This document shows, piece by piece, positions 47,967 to 61,055 of a stretch of 64,000 nt of DNA. A program made the translations under genes and the position numbers. Source of the DNA: Thuidium tamariscinum (lineage: Eukaryota > Streptophyta > Bryopsida > Hypnales > Thuidiaceae); the NCBI GenBank assembly GCA_947034885.2, contig OZ019759.1:6512501-6576500 (forward strand). Direction: 5' to 3'. The notes beneath the pieces are model-generated. The model did not search any database. It was not told where the DNA came from and was given only the letters and a program-made list of their open reading frames with translations. The first letter of the stretch is position 1, and each line of letters opens with the position of its first letter.

Positions 47967-50900
47967 GCCATCGATGCTGGACAATTGCATAAATTTTCAT
48001 TTTTATTTTTCATTCATTCTACTATAAGGAAAGATTTGAACATGGTGAACTTCATTTAAACAGAAACATCCCATTACTTACACACCTCTGTCAATCTGAG
48101 TACGTATTCTCAAAAGTACAAATGTGGTAGATATTTGAAATATACGTGCGTAGTTGATGTCTAAAATGTATAGTAATCCAATATATTTGAGTTAGTGCAA
48201 TTTGAAATCTAAATCTATCATATATTTTAAATACCTGTAATTATTTGAAATCTCTATATATTTTAACCCATCTTACATGTTAGTTTCTTCTAAGACCGTG
48301 CAGTCTTAGAAAGGGCATTTGTAATTCTGCCATTTTAACGAAATATCCCATCAATTAAAACATATGTCTAATTGAAATTAATTGCATAAAGGTTTCCTAG
48401 GGAAACTGTGACTACTAACATTATTTTGTACATGAATTCCATAAACATTCGCACTATTCCGTAGTTAGAACCTATGTGTTCATTTCTTTTTGTGCCAAAA
48501 CTTTTGCATTTTTCCTCAAAATGATTTATAATTTATAGAGAAGTTACTCTGCACTACCATACACCTTTGGAAATTTATGATATAACATTACCATAAAAAC
48601 TCTTCAGGAAGATAATCAAATAGTAATGAAAATTAAGCAATTTCAATGCTAGAGATTTTTTGTACTCGAGTAATTGAACTAATTTTTCGTTCCTCCTTTT
48701 TGTCATGGTTTTCTGAAACTTGTTTTTTAATATTTAAAGTATATTTAAAAATCTAGAAATCTTACTCTTAGGTTATGTACAAATGTTAGAGGGGGGATAA
48801 TGTTTTTAAGATTTTCAAACCCCTTCTCTGTATTTTGTTCATGACTTTTAGGTCAACTTCTTAAGTTTCAAAAGTATTTCTGTAATTATTAATTTCATTG
48901 AATATCCAACATCTTCCAAATTGAAGTTGTTTAGGAAAATATTTTGTACGATGCCTAAATGACATGTGGAAATTTTTATTTTGAAATGTCCACTATGAAC
49001 ATTGCAAGATATTACCAGGTCAATTATCAGAGTTGTTTTGGTATGCCTATGAAACTCACATGCCTACTCTTTAGAGGGTTACATTTGTATGATCAAATAT
49101 TCAAAATCATGTGTTTTCATTGCATTCAGTTTACAATGCAAATTGTTCATACACTCAAAAAATTTCAAAGAATTTCAAATTGTAATATACAAAAATAAGG
49201 CAATACAAATATTTTATTTTTAAGTGCTAAATTGCATACCACTCATTTATAAAATTGAAATATGCCAATCACATTGGTTAACCCTTAAAGTTTTTTGAAA
49301 ATATTTCCACCAAAACAAATATGAAATTGTGATTTCTAATAGGAGGGCAATTTCTTTAATTTACATTTATTTTTCCACATATTTTAGGATAGGATCTTCT
49401 CATATTGTAATATTGTAACTTCTAGAGAATTAGACTTCTATGTATGTTTCTTGGGGTTTAGATACATGAACATGTACTAGCAATATACATTCCAACAATT
49501 AGTCACCTAAAGAGCCCTTTCGCTTTGTAATTTCTATATTTCTTAACTAATTCTACAAAGCTTCTACAGAATTATTTAATAACTTATCTAGAGTGCCATT
49601 TCCTTGAGGTTTGGGGTGAGAACTTTTTCAAAATAATTAAAATATTTTCTTTTCTATCTATGTAGTTGTTACAGAGCTCACATAATTGGTTATTTCTACA
49701 TGAAAGATTCCAGAATTTTTGGCAACATAGTTGTGGTGGCAGTCTCACTTCAAATCTTCTTTTTCTTTTTGTGGGGAATTTCCATACAATATTAGTGCAA
49801 ACGGTATCTTTGAGGACCAATCATTTATAAGACTTTTGACTTCACAGTTCAGGGTTTATACGTGACATGTTTTCTTTCTTATTTAAATGGGTAGGCTAAG
49901 TAGATGAAATAAAAAATAATCTTTTGAAAATTGAGGAAAGCTTATATTGAAATTGGTGTATTTCATTTTCATATAACTAAAAAACTTTTAAAAATTCCAT
50001 TTTGATGAATGAGTTACAAGTTATGGAGATTTCCAGGTTACTATGGGGCCTCTTCTAGAATCTATACATAGCAAATAAATTTGAAATGCTGTTTTTCATC
50101 CAATTTCTTATAATTTTGGAGAAAAATAGGAAACACTTGGTTTTTAAAATGTACCACCACATTACAACAATTGGTATTGTCTTCCTTTAACTCTAAGAAA
50201 AAATGTCATTATTTAGTTTATTTGGTCATGGCCTTCTTTCTTTTTATTCACTATCTTTTCCTATTTTCTGTACAATTCCAAATGATTTGGAAATTTTAAA
50301 GTATGCGAAATACATTACAGCAATAAAGAATTTCAAGAGTTATAATCCATTTAGACCTTTGTCCATATGAATATGGTCTTCCGAAGTGCACTTGCTTAGA
50401 ATTTCACTGTATTAAAAAAATGATTTAGGTCATTAGAAACGCTAAAATCTACCAATATACATGGCGAAGATTGCTGAAAGTTCTTTTACATATACTTCAA
50501 ATTCTGTTCCCGAATCTTACATGATTATTTTTTTCTTTAGATGTTTTTTCTTTAAATTCGGTATTTCTATAATACATAGACAGTTTTGAAGCAATGTATT
50601 TTAAAACATTGATCTCCTAAAAGCTTTAGGGTCAGTGGACCTCGTACTTATAAAACTGTTAAAAATATGAAGGAGTACTAATTTAATGTTTTCCGTGAAA
50701 GAAAACGTGTTTATAACTTTTCCTGCTGCGCACACCCCATTACCCACAGTTCAGTGTCCTCTGCGAAGTGAATGCCACAGATTGCTCAAGCTTTTTCATC
50801 ACAACAAATGGAGTGTTTTTGTATAGTTGTTTCAGGGTTTTGGTTCACACAACCATTCTTTGTATGCTCAGTGCAGAAGAATGCAATGCAGCTAGGGCGC

Positions 50901-51598
50901 TATTCTCAATCACTGTCGGGCTTCAAAGATAAAAGTTCAATACTGTTCCTGCAAAGAACAGCACAGACAGTATACAGTTCCCCAGCGGAACCTCGTTAGG
51001 ATGGCAGAAGAAAGGCCCTCCATTCTGTGCCTGTCTGTAGTATTGAACTTGATCTCCCGTGTTCTGTTTTGTTCTGTATCTGTTTTTCTGGTGAGATGCG
51101 TTGCTGTTTTTTTTTCACCTACTGCGATGTGTTCGCGTGTTGGTTTAGGGTTAGAAAATGCAGTTCCAAGCGTCATATTAGAATCAAATATGCAGTCATG
51201 ACCAATGGAGTAAATGAATATCTGATTCGACAGAAGTCACTCCCTTCACACACATGTAATGGAGTGAATCATTACATTGTATTTCAGGAAATCATAGTGA
51301 ATTTTACATAATTATTGAATAATCGATAAACGAAAGAGCGTGAAGTGAAATCCCAGTGATTGCACGATGGACTCGACATTCTCAAATGAGATTTGTCGAA
51401 TGTTTCTGGAGTCCCTGTTCCTCTTCTGCGTCCACAGAGCCATTCTCTTCCGTGTCATTCTGGGTCGCTACTCGTTCCTTACCTCAGAGACTGAATTCCA
51501 TTTGCCTATTGCCGGCCTTCATCTCGCGTCGGAACTCCCTTTTCGTAAAGTGAGGGACGTGGGGGCGTTACAGTTTGATTGCATTTTTTTGAGCAGCA
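47967..51598. other. AT-rich DNA upstream of the first B3 gene
   Basis: No gene recognised. A small hairpin (TTCTAAGAC/GTCTTAGAA) lies at 48288-48311. G+C rises after about 50,730, and 50,770-51,590 probably holds the promoter and 5' untranslated region of the B3 gene; I can name no specific element. The 114-codon frame at 51367-51711 overlaps the first exon in another phase and is not the coding frame. Confidence 0.4.
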
Positions 51599-52333
51599 AT
51601 GGCGATAAGCGCATCTTTCGAGAGGACAATGACGAAGTCATCACCGAAGTGCTTGGTGAGTTCGCTAAAACGGCCTTCATGCACTTCGACTTCTACCCTC
51701 CATTTCCATGATGTATTGTTCTTACATCCGACGATACTTCTTTGTTTTCCAGTTATCGCTTGCAGCTTCAACGTTTCTTATAAAAGCCATTGTTACTGAA
51801 GTAGGGGATATGTTGCAGTCACCTGTCAACAAAAATGCAACTCCAAATCGTAGTGAATGCATTGCAGGAGAGCTTTGTAAGTTTCCTTGTACTTACTGGT
51901 ATTTGTTTGGTCGCAGACCCTTCCCGCCGCTTTTGTGCGTGAATTTGGTGACAAATTCCATGCAAAAGTGGAAGTGAAAATGGCGGGTGCAACGTGTGTT
52001 TGGAATGTCAAAGTGAATGTTTACTTTATGAAGAATGAACCGCATGTTTCCTTTGGAGGTGGTTGGAAGCAGTTCATGCGCTACAACTCCATTTTTCAAG
52101 GTCAGAAACTGAAGATTACTCTAATAGGGACGTCTCTTTTCAAAGTCACTCGAGTCAGCGGGCATGGCGAATCAGAAAGTGCGCGAACCAGGACTGAAAA
52201 TCGTGCCATCCGCCGCAGCTTACGGCTTTGTGGGGTCAGTACTCCGGTGTCCGCACCCATCGCCTTATATCAAGGTGATTTCAAACTCAGTAATGTGCTT
52301 GCGGGAAACCAGACGAACATATATGTGGCATAA
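51599..52333 (+). CDS. B3-domain DNA-binding protein, two exons
   Basis: Exon 1 is 51599-51655 (19 codons, ..ERTMTKSSPKCL), the intron 51656-51916 (GTGAGT..TCGCAG), and exon 2 51917-52333, ending at TAA; 157 residues. Residues 8-100 form one B3 domain: FERTMTKSS, then LPAAFVREFG, CVWNVKVNVY, GGGWKQFMRYN and LFKVTRV, the usual beta-strand landmarks of REM-type B3 domains. B3 domains bind DNA in the nucleus and act as plant transcription regulators; the target here is unknown. The C-terminal 55 residues are basic then neutral (RRSLRLCG). The exon structure and both splice sites are conserved in the paralogue at 60382-61055, which shows that this frame, and not the longer overlapping one, is coding. 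It looks intact. Confidence 0.85.
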
Positions 52334-55300
52334 GCAAATTGTTTTCAAGAAGTTCAGCGAAATGGCACCGAAATCGTGTACATAGGTCACACATTTCCCG
52401 TCAAAGAAGGGTGTCTTGGAGAGAAGTTCGTCACATTTTCAGAGGGAGATTAGTGTGTCACATTTAAATAGTGACTCACTGACAACGTTTCTTCCTATCA
52501 GTTGCTCAGTGCTTTACCTTTTTCTTTGATTCCAACCCTGTGACAATTTCCAAAGTCACTGAACAATTTGTGGATTGCAATTACAGTTTCATTTTCACAA
52601 CCAATGTGCACATTGAACAATTTCATGTGGTCATAATTTTTTTGCAATGAAAATCGTTAGTAACTCCTGTGAATTTGCTATAGAGATGTGAAGAATCCAT
52701 GTTTCTGTATGTTGTGTTTGGTTTAGGTTTCTCGTCTTGTCTGTCCATTTTTTTTAAACAATTGCACAGTGCTTGCTTTAATTTTCATTCATCGGAGGTC
52801 AATGAGATATTATTTTTAATCGAAGTATATCACTTTGGAGGGTTCATTATCAAATATGGTTTAAATTACCTGCGCATGTTCCTTAAATTTGAACACTGAG
52901 ATAAAGCCTCTGTCAGAATTGCAGTATGCCTGTGATTGTTTTTTTTTGGACTAGGAGGACTTCAGAATTCAAAAGCTAATCAAAGTTTTATACAATAGGC
53001 ACTTCAGAATGTAGGTTGTAATTGTGTTCAACTACAAGATATTCATTGTAAATGAAGACACGGCATATAGGCCTTATACGAGAATTCTTCTTCCACCTGG
53101 CTTCTTGCATTTACACTGTCGGGTTTGAACGGTTGTCTGCAATCACTGCAGCTGTAAAGTAGAACTACAGATTTAGCCTGTTACGAATGACCTTTTTTCT
53201 AAATAAGTTGTATTGAGAGATAGCATTGCCAGAGGATGTCAGACCACTCTTGAATTCCGGGTTTAGGGATACAAAGCCGTTGTATTGGGCATCCACATAT
53301 ACAGATGTTACATTTCAGTAGGTCATTCCCTGGTTCACACCTCTACCGTTCGTCAATTACCTCAAATTATTCGATCCCCTAACTAAGGGCAAAAATGTGA
53401 GTGCATGACGTCCTCCTGCTGAAGGCGGTTAGGGTCTGTAATTCAGGATTTCTGGAAGTCTAGACTGTTAGATGGAATGCAAACGGAAGGAAGGTAGTCT
53501 GGTCTGTATTATTAGGCTTGCGATCTTCAGGGACATCCACAGTGCACCACAATTAAGGTTCTGAGAACCATTTCCATCTCATGATGTATAATTTTTTAAT
53601 GTGGCTTTGGTCTGGTACTTGTATAACCTATGAAGCTTTACCATGGCCAATTGGCCCAAAAGCTGCTTCTACATCCAACCAGGAAAATCAATGTCCCTTG
53701 AATTTTAATTAAAAAAAATTCCCTTCTAAAATCCAATATATTCTTCAAACAGAAATGCATATGCTGATACATTGACTATTAATCTATGCATATAAAATTA
53801 AAAACGCAATACCAGATATTTAAAAAAGACATGGCATATGAATGCGTCGCTCGTTTTGTTCTTCTGTAACCGTACACTTTCAAATGAGGGGATGCAGTGT
53901 GGCATATGCAAATAAAGAATTAGAAAAATTTTAATACTACAATTTCTTCTATAATAATTAAATTTTAAAATATTGCTATTTCAGAGCGCATTTGTGACAG
54001 TATTATACAATGACAATGAGGTCACTAGAACTTTAGAAAGGGCTTCAAATAATGAAGCAGACCACATGTTGTTCACAAAGGTTGATTCATAAATCCACGC
54101 TATTTGCCATTTTTTTTAAATCATAAATGTTCAAATTTTGCAAACACTTGAAATGTATTGTAGTCTTTTTTTTCTAAATTATCTAATTCTGAAGACTCAA
54201 AATGAAATGCACGAAAATTTAGATGAAATTGCCAGACGAATTTGAAATAAGGAAAAATATTAGATGAATTCATGTAATTTTAGATGTTAACCATAGTAGG
54301 CATCCTAGAAATGGATGAATGTTGGAATTTGGAACATCCCTATAACATTTTAAATCACAAGTAAGGCTATTCTCCAAAAATGAAAACAAACAAACAGATG
54401 CATACTTTTCTTGTCATTAGTATATAGCAATAAATTGCATAATTAACAAGTTTTGGGGTGATTGCCGCTTGGAGGAATGGCCGGTGCCATGGCAGATATA
54501 TAAATGTCAGTATCAAAAGCATATCGTTTAAGACAACTTCTCCCCACTGAACAAGGTCCATTTAATCTTGCATGAATGAGGTCCACCTCATCTCAAAAGA
54601 ACAAGGGGGCCAGCTCATGTCAAGCATCAGGGCAACTCATTGCAAGTGAGTCAGGCCGCACTGCAAATTTCAAATGTGGGTTTCGTATGGAACGGGTGAA
54701 TTGACCCTGTATTGCCCCATCGGGGCAAACCCTGCAATTTTTAATTTTTAGTAAATTTATTTTTTTTGCAATTTCTGAGGCCCTCAATTAGGGTGGAAGA
54801 GCAGTAGAAGAAGTCCTTCATTTTGTATTAACATTATAAGATGTTGTTGCACATTTTTGGAATGGATATGGTACTTATGTTTTAGAAAATACCAAACACT
54901 AAATTTCTTCACTACTAGTCAATTTTAATTTTATAATTTATTTTATCTTCAAGAATGAAGTTGACAATTTTTGACCTATAATTTCACCAAAAACAAGATA
55001 TATATTGCTTAAGTAATCATCCCTAAATAGTTACTTAAGTAGTGGTTGATTTAAAATTGAACCCTAATTTGAACTACTAATACCTGGATTATTTAATTTT
55101 TTAAACAATTCCAAGTGGGAAGATGTATGAAAAGAAGATTGACTATTGCTTTTAATATACCTTTTGGGAAAAAATTCTAAAAATGTTATTAAAAAAATTG
55201 AACATAGGTGATGTCATCACCCTAAACCTACAAACAAACCTCTAATTAAAATTTGTTATATTACATTGTTTGAGGTTTTCAATTGACATGAACCTCACAG

Positions 55301-56560
55301 CCTTACTCTAGAAAAAGAAAATACAAAATTGGATTCTAAATTTTCTTTACCATAATTATCATGAAAATAAAAAACAAATAATGTATTACAAGACTATATC
55401 TAAAGTTGAACACAATGGTAACCTTATAATAATAAAATAGATATTATGCGATTTTGGAGTTTAGGTGGTTTTCACACTAAACCTTTGAAAACAAAATAAT
55501 AGGCAATGCATTAATGTGCACAATTCTCCATTTTCTGAGAATCCAATATTTGTATTCAATATTAATTCAAGAAATCTATCAAGATCGTGCTTTTATAGTT
55601 CTATGGATATAAATAATTACTTTAAATAATATGGAACCTAACTCTATAGACACTTCTTTATTTGAAAGTTGTGTTAAACTTCTCTAAATCACTACATGAA
55701 CTTCTTTGTGATAAAGGATAATTTTCCCATATACATACTTAGTCTACAAAATATTACACACTTCATTGGAATTGAATTTATATACTTTATAAGAATGCTC
55801 AATTCCTTAAACCAAGGTGGCGAACGAGAGTACCTAAGTAAATATGTCTAATTAATTAAAAAACAAAGTTTCACTCATTTCTTTGTCTAACATTTGTCAA
55901 AATGAACAAAAGGGGGGGGGGGGTCCCAAAGGCCAGTTGGCTTATCCTTCCACGAGACTAGCTCCCGGTTGGTATGACCAAGACTGGCCTTTGGGGTTGC
56001 ATGGTCATTGCATTCGAGTGCTCTTATAGTAGCCCATCAAGACAAAGCCAAACATTATGGGATATTAGTACCCAATGTAGGTCACTGTAGAGTTCTGTAT
56101 ATGCCTTCAATGACAAGTTTTGATAAATTAAAAATTAGCTACATATGTGTAAATTGATGTCTATTCATGAAGGAAGTAGATATTTGTTTTTTTTCCTACT
56201 AGTTTCAAGTGTATCCTATAATTATGTCTTATATGTCATGCATAACATTTTCCTCTTATGAGAACTAATTAACCATGCATGATGCTTCAAAAATTAATTA
56301 AGTTTAGTTGGAGGAGACAAATGGTCGTCGGAATTTCAAAGGTCACCATTGTACATGTACATTTTGTAGTAATTTTGAAATTTAATCATGGGTTCACACT
56401 CAGTTTGAATAATGCTTCAGAGATTTAGTCTACTTGTTGGTTATTTTCATATAGATAATCCTTGCAACAAGATGCTTAGTTACATCAATTGTTTGACAAA
56501 TTAGATCATTAAAAAACCCCAAAAAAAATCCTTTCTAATTAAATGAGTTTTCCAATGGCA
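52334..56560. other. Non-coding DNA between the B3 paralogues, left part
   Basis: No coding frame. A short stem (TTGCCCC ATC GGGGCAA) lies at 54712-54728. At 55909-56003 a run of twelve G is followed by a hairpin whose arms are CCCAAAGGCCAGT and ACTGGCCTTTGGG; it could be a small MITE, but no target duplication was found. Confidence 0.4.
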
Positions 56561-57092
56561 ACCTCATAGTAAAGAAAGGGAAATTGTATGCACTCTCTAG
56601 TTAAATGGACCCTCAAAGAAAATAAAGGGAAATGGAATGCACTTTCTAGTGAAATGGGACCCTCAAAGAAAAAAAAGGGAAATGAAATGCACTTTCTAGT
56701 TAAACGGGACCCTCAAAGAAAGAGAAGGGAAATACACTTTTTTATAAAATGACGTTCCCAATGGGTACCTCAACGGAAAAAAAAGGGAAATGCACCTTTT
56801 TATAAAATGAGGTTCCCAATGGGAACCTCAAAGAAAAGAGAACGGGAAATGCACCATTAGTCCCTCAAACAGAAAAAAAGGAAAATGCACCTTTTTAGAA
56901 AACGAAGTGCCCAATGGAAACCTAATATATAAGAGAAAGGGAAATGCACCATTGGGAACCCCAAATGAAAAAAAAAGAAAGGAAAATGCACCATTTTATG
57001 AAATAAAGTTCCCAATGGGAACTTCAAAGAAAGAAAAAGCAAAATGCACCATTGGGACCCTCAAAGAAAAAAAAAAGGGAAATGCACCTTTG
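56560..57092. repeat. Composite minisatellite (GGGAAATGCAC family)
   Basis: GGGAAATG or a close variant starts about every 37-58 bp (56577, 56628, 56685, 56727, 56785, 56843, 56880, 56938, 56981, 57040, 57076). Two unit types alternate in the right half: a long one with TTTATAAAATGAGGTTCCCA and TGGGAACCTCAAAG, and a short one with ACCATTGGGACCCTCAAAG. Each ends in an A/G-rich tract. The left half uses GCACTTTCTAGTTAAATGGG instead. Confidence 0.85.
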
Positions 57093-60000
57093 TTATGATT
57101 TTTTACAATGATCACATGGTCTTCTAGTTCGTTGAATATAAATTTGTAACGATCAAAAATATACATTTTTATCTTTTTATTTCTGTAGTTTCACTAAAAA
57201 AAATGTTTCTTGATTTCAAAATTTCCATCAAAAAATTGTATAATACTGTTTTGTTTTTTTTATGTACCCTAGAATTGGAAATAAAAGAAACTTACTTTGC
57301 TTGTTTGCAAATGTAGTTTCATTTCCTTTTTAAATTTGTTGATCATTTTTTTTTGACATCATAATGCAATGAAAGCAGATTTCATTGCTTATTATATTCT
57401 TTACTGTATTATAGAACTTGGTCAATTATTCACTCAAATAATACAAAGACACATTTCCTATTTTTCAACTTTTGGAACATGCAGACTAATTCTATTAGTT
57501 CACAAATAGTTCACAAATAGTTTTACTGTCATTATTATAGTGCCTTTCATTGAGGGTTATTCCAATTATGTATTGGCATGTATACAAAGAGAAATACATT
57601 AAAATGCATTTGCTTTCAAATGCTTAAAAGGAAGATAAAAGATTTTTTTTAAACCTTTGCTTGTTGTACCAGAAATTTCTCACAAATATGAAAAGTTCTA
57701 AATGAAATACAAAATGCATTTTTTTTTCCTAAAAGAAAGCTTCAATTTTTTGTAACAATTTAACTTCCTCAAAAACGCAATAAGATCCCTAAAAGTTTTC
57801 TCACATAGCAAATTACTTTATTTTGCCTGAAGTTATTTGAAAATTTAAAATATAGTAAAGTAAGAAAATGCGACATTCTTTGAAGTCTTAAAAGTTCTTT
57901 GTGATAGTCATTAATAAAATAGAGACTTCAGTAAAATGAATACATAGTATTAAATTTGAATAATGAGTCAATTAAATTAATTTCAAATAGTTAAACATAA
58001 CAGAAATATTTATTCATTCAAAAATTTGACTTAGTTTTCAATTTTTATTAATTTTTTATTCATTCATGTTCTAGGAATGCCATTTTGAAGTTCTAATTAC
58101 TTTTTAGTCTAGGGAAGTCATTAATATTTTTACCCTAAACCATTATTAAATTAATTAAATTATTATTAAAATTATTGAGTTATTATTATTAAAATTATTG
58201 AGTTATTATTATTAAAATTATGAGTTATTATTATTAAATTAGTAATAATGATTGCATAATTATCTCCCAAGCTAAGTCATTCTGTACCTTCTTCTCAGAG
58301 AAATGGAGGAAAATATTTTGGTGAACCCTTTAATCAATTAAAAAATTTCCCCTTTTTTTATGAATGAACATAAATGAAAGTTATGAGTATTTTTTGGCCT
58401 TAAAAAAGGCAACAAACTTTATAGGTGGAGGTAGATGAGTAATTTCAGTAGAACAACTACAATTGAATGAAAATGAGATAAATACAAGACATAATGCAAA
58501 ACAATGTCTTCAAACAGCACAAATTATAAACCGCATGCTCATAGAATGGGTTTGTAAATACGGTATTCACCAAACTTTGTGGAACTACATGCATCTGATA
58601 GCAGAAAATAAATAAAAATTTACCAACTTTGAGTGGTCATATCTTAGAATTCGTATGGTCCAACTTGATAAAAATTTTGCCTCATGATTATAGACAAGTG
58701 AAGTATGTTTGCTATTGTTAGACTTAAAAAAGAAGAGCTCCTCTGATTTTTTGGATGAATGTAACAAAAATTGCAGTTTCATGTGGGTTCTGATGGAAAA
58801 ATGGTCTTGGTCCTTTTAGAGGTTAATGAACTATTTCACAATTGGAATTCTTGTCTTCAAATTGCAAGTTACAATTTTCCAAAAATATGCAATTACTTCT
58901 ATTTTTGACTTCCATAATATTGGGTGTTCATACAAACTTATTCGTACTTCAAAAATTATCTTAAAAAAGGGTTGCTGACAACTCAAACATCAGAAAACAA
59001 TTATGATAATGCCCGAAATACAGTTTTACACATATCACCCAACACATTATGATCAAAACAGGTTTAGGGGACCGTAAACAACATGTAAGGCAATATGTGA
59101 CACAAACACAATTGCATGATACGCAGAAAAACAAGAAATTAACATAGCAGTCATTTTCCACCATAGTGACAGTCACATTCTCTGCAGACTTGTGAATCAC
59201 CGGGGCCTGATTAACTTTGAATACAAATCAACGTGAACCTCAAATCACAAAGCCTTGCACATTCCTTGTCTCTAATATAAAGCAACATACATCTGTGCTA
59301 CTAAGAATTTCATGTTCAGATCATCTTCATCTAGTGCAGCCCAGCACATTTGTTTCATTCCACAGTCTGTGCACATAGCATGTGTGAGAAGCCCTTGAAA
59401 TTAGCAATTGTAAAAAAGTTCTGTCGGTTGCTTTCACAATTTATTTGAACGATTGAAAGTGTGAGAGCAGACGAATGCAAAAATCATGAGTCAAAAGTCG
59501 TGTACAGTTAAGTGCAAAGAACACAGCAGAAATTGGAATTGTAAGCACTTACTATTGGGGCTCACTAAATTCTGGTGTTCTACTACAGCAGGACATAATT
59601 TATAAAAGCAACAAGCACCATGAATTACAATGTCTAAAGGAGTTGCACTCATTCTAGTACTTATGGAATACTGTTTTATCATATGCCCAATGTCATACCA
59701 CTAGTCTGTCAATACCAGAATGTTTGAGATGACCTTTTTACAATAGTTCTCTGTATTGGTTGACTTATGTACTGTGATATTCGTGTGTTTTTTAGTCAAA
59801 ACTGAGGCTTTGCGAATTGCTGTCTAAACAGTGCTTGTCTCGTGAAGCGGCAGCCCGGCAATATAGAAAGCATTTTCTCTCAGAATTCAAGTTAGCCCTG
59901 GGAACCCATTTTCAAGACACATGCCTGGCACTATAAATTTCCTTCGCATACCGCGTGGATTAAAATAGTAACGACTGTTACTGAAGAAAGCGTCACAAAT

Positions 60001-60381
60001 ATGCATATTGGTTACAAAAAAAGAGCAGGATTCCAATTCAGGAATCTTCGTGTTCGGTTCTCAAGACCGCCACATCCTCTACTCTGTACTACTCGTGTAG
60101 TTAAAAAAAGGTAATGCACTGACGAACTCGGAGAACCCTAAATTTACATATGTAGCAGGCCGCGAACAAAATGCAAGTCAATCATACTCGGCAGTGAAAT
60201 CTTACTACTTACAGATGTGTACAGGAAATCTTCAACCCGGCGAAAACCTGTAAATGCTCGCCTTCCTCGAAATTGACTTCGTGTGAAGAACCCGCGAACT
60301 TGGATTTACGGAGCACCAGAGCGCTCTTCTTGGGCACTACGTCGTCTTCAGCAAGTCCTCCGATTTGTGAACTTCCTCTAA
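57093..60381. other. Non-coding DNA between the B3 paralogues, right part
   Basis: No coding frame. A low-complexity TTATTATTAAAATTATTGAG tract of a few units lies at 58140-58240. The last few hundred bases before 60382 lie 3' of the minus-strand B3 gene and are somewhat richer in G+C; they may be its 3' untranslated region. Confidence 0.4.
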
Positions 60382-61055
60382 TTAGGCGCCACGCAGCCGT
60401 GAAGATTGGCGAGTCGCCGGCAAATGCTGTGTGGGGGCACGCGCTGCCGCCAGTGCTCCGACTCCTACTCGGCTTACTTCAAAAACATTTTCCAGGGACA
60501 GGGTAAATTGGACAATCTGTCCTTCGGAGATGCCATTGTATCGCATAAATTGCTTCCATCCCGCGCTGAAAGAAACGTGTGGTTGGTTCTTCATGAAATA
60601 GACTCTGACATCCACGTCCCAAATGCTCGTCCCACCAACCATCTTCATGGACACGACAGACTCGAAGCGGTGGCCGAATTGACGCACGAATTCAGCTGGA
60701 ATAGTCTGGTTGATCGGCAAAAAAAACACTTAGGTCAAGGAATTCATTAGCATCACGAGGGAAGTGGAACAGAGTAACATTTAAAAGAAGTAATTCACAC
60801 AAATTACAACGTCCCTAACACATAGAAACAGTGGCTTCCTAAACTTGGGACCGTGACCTCACTCTATCGTGACCTTCCATTTCGACGTTTTCTTCTGACA
60901 ATGTTGTCCTACTTGGGAAGAAAACGAGAAGAAGGTGGACACAGTAGACTTTAACTTCTATCGCTCGCAGAAAGGGACCAACATCGCCATGAACTCACCA
61001 AGCACTTCGGAGAGGACTTTGTCATCTTCCTTACAAAGGATCTCTCGGTAGCCAT
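60382..61055 (-). CDS. B3-domain DNA-binding protein, two exons, paralogue of the gene at 51.6 kb
   Basis: On the minus strand, exon 1 is 60999-61055 (19 codons, ..SFVRKMTKSSPKCL), the intron 60706-60998 (GTGAGT..ACCAG), and exon 2 60382-60705, ending at TAA; 126 residues. It is nearly all one B3 domain: IPAEFVRQFG, SIWDVDVRVY, SAGWKQFMRYN and VFEVSRV. The protein lacks about 30 residues of the C-terminal tail of its paralogue but shares the SSRLRG motif before its stop. Exon 1 has exactly the same length and splice phase in both genes, so they arose by duplication; they now face each other. Function: probable nuclear DNA binding; target unknown. No sign of decay. Confidence 0.85.

Noticed and set aside
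51367-51711. 114-codon frame as the B3 gene's first exon
   Set aside because: It is out of phase with the B3 exon; the paralogue shows that the 19-codon frame starting at 51599 is the conserved one.
55909-56003. Poly-G run plus hairpin as a MITE
   Set aside because: Arms of only 13 bases and no target duplication; left as a note in the surrounding stretch.
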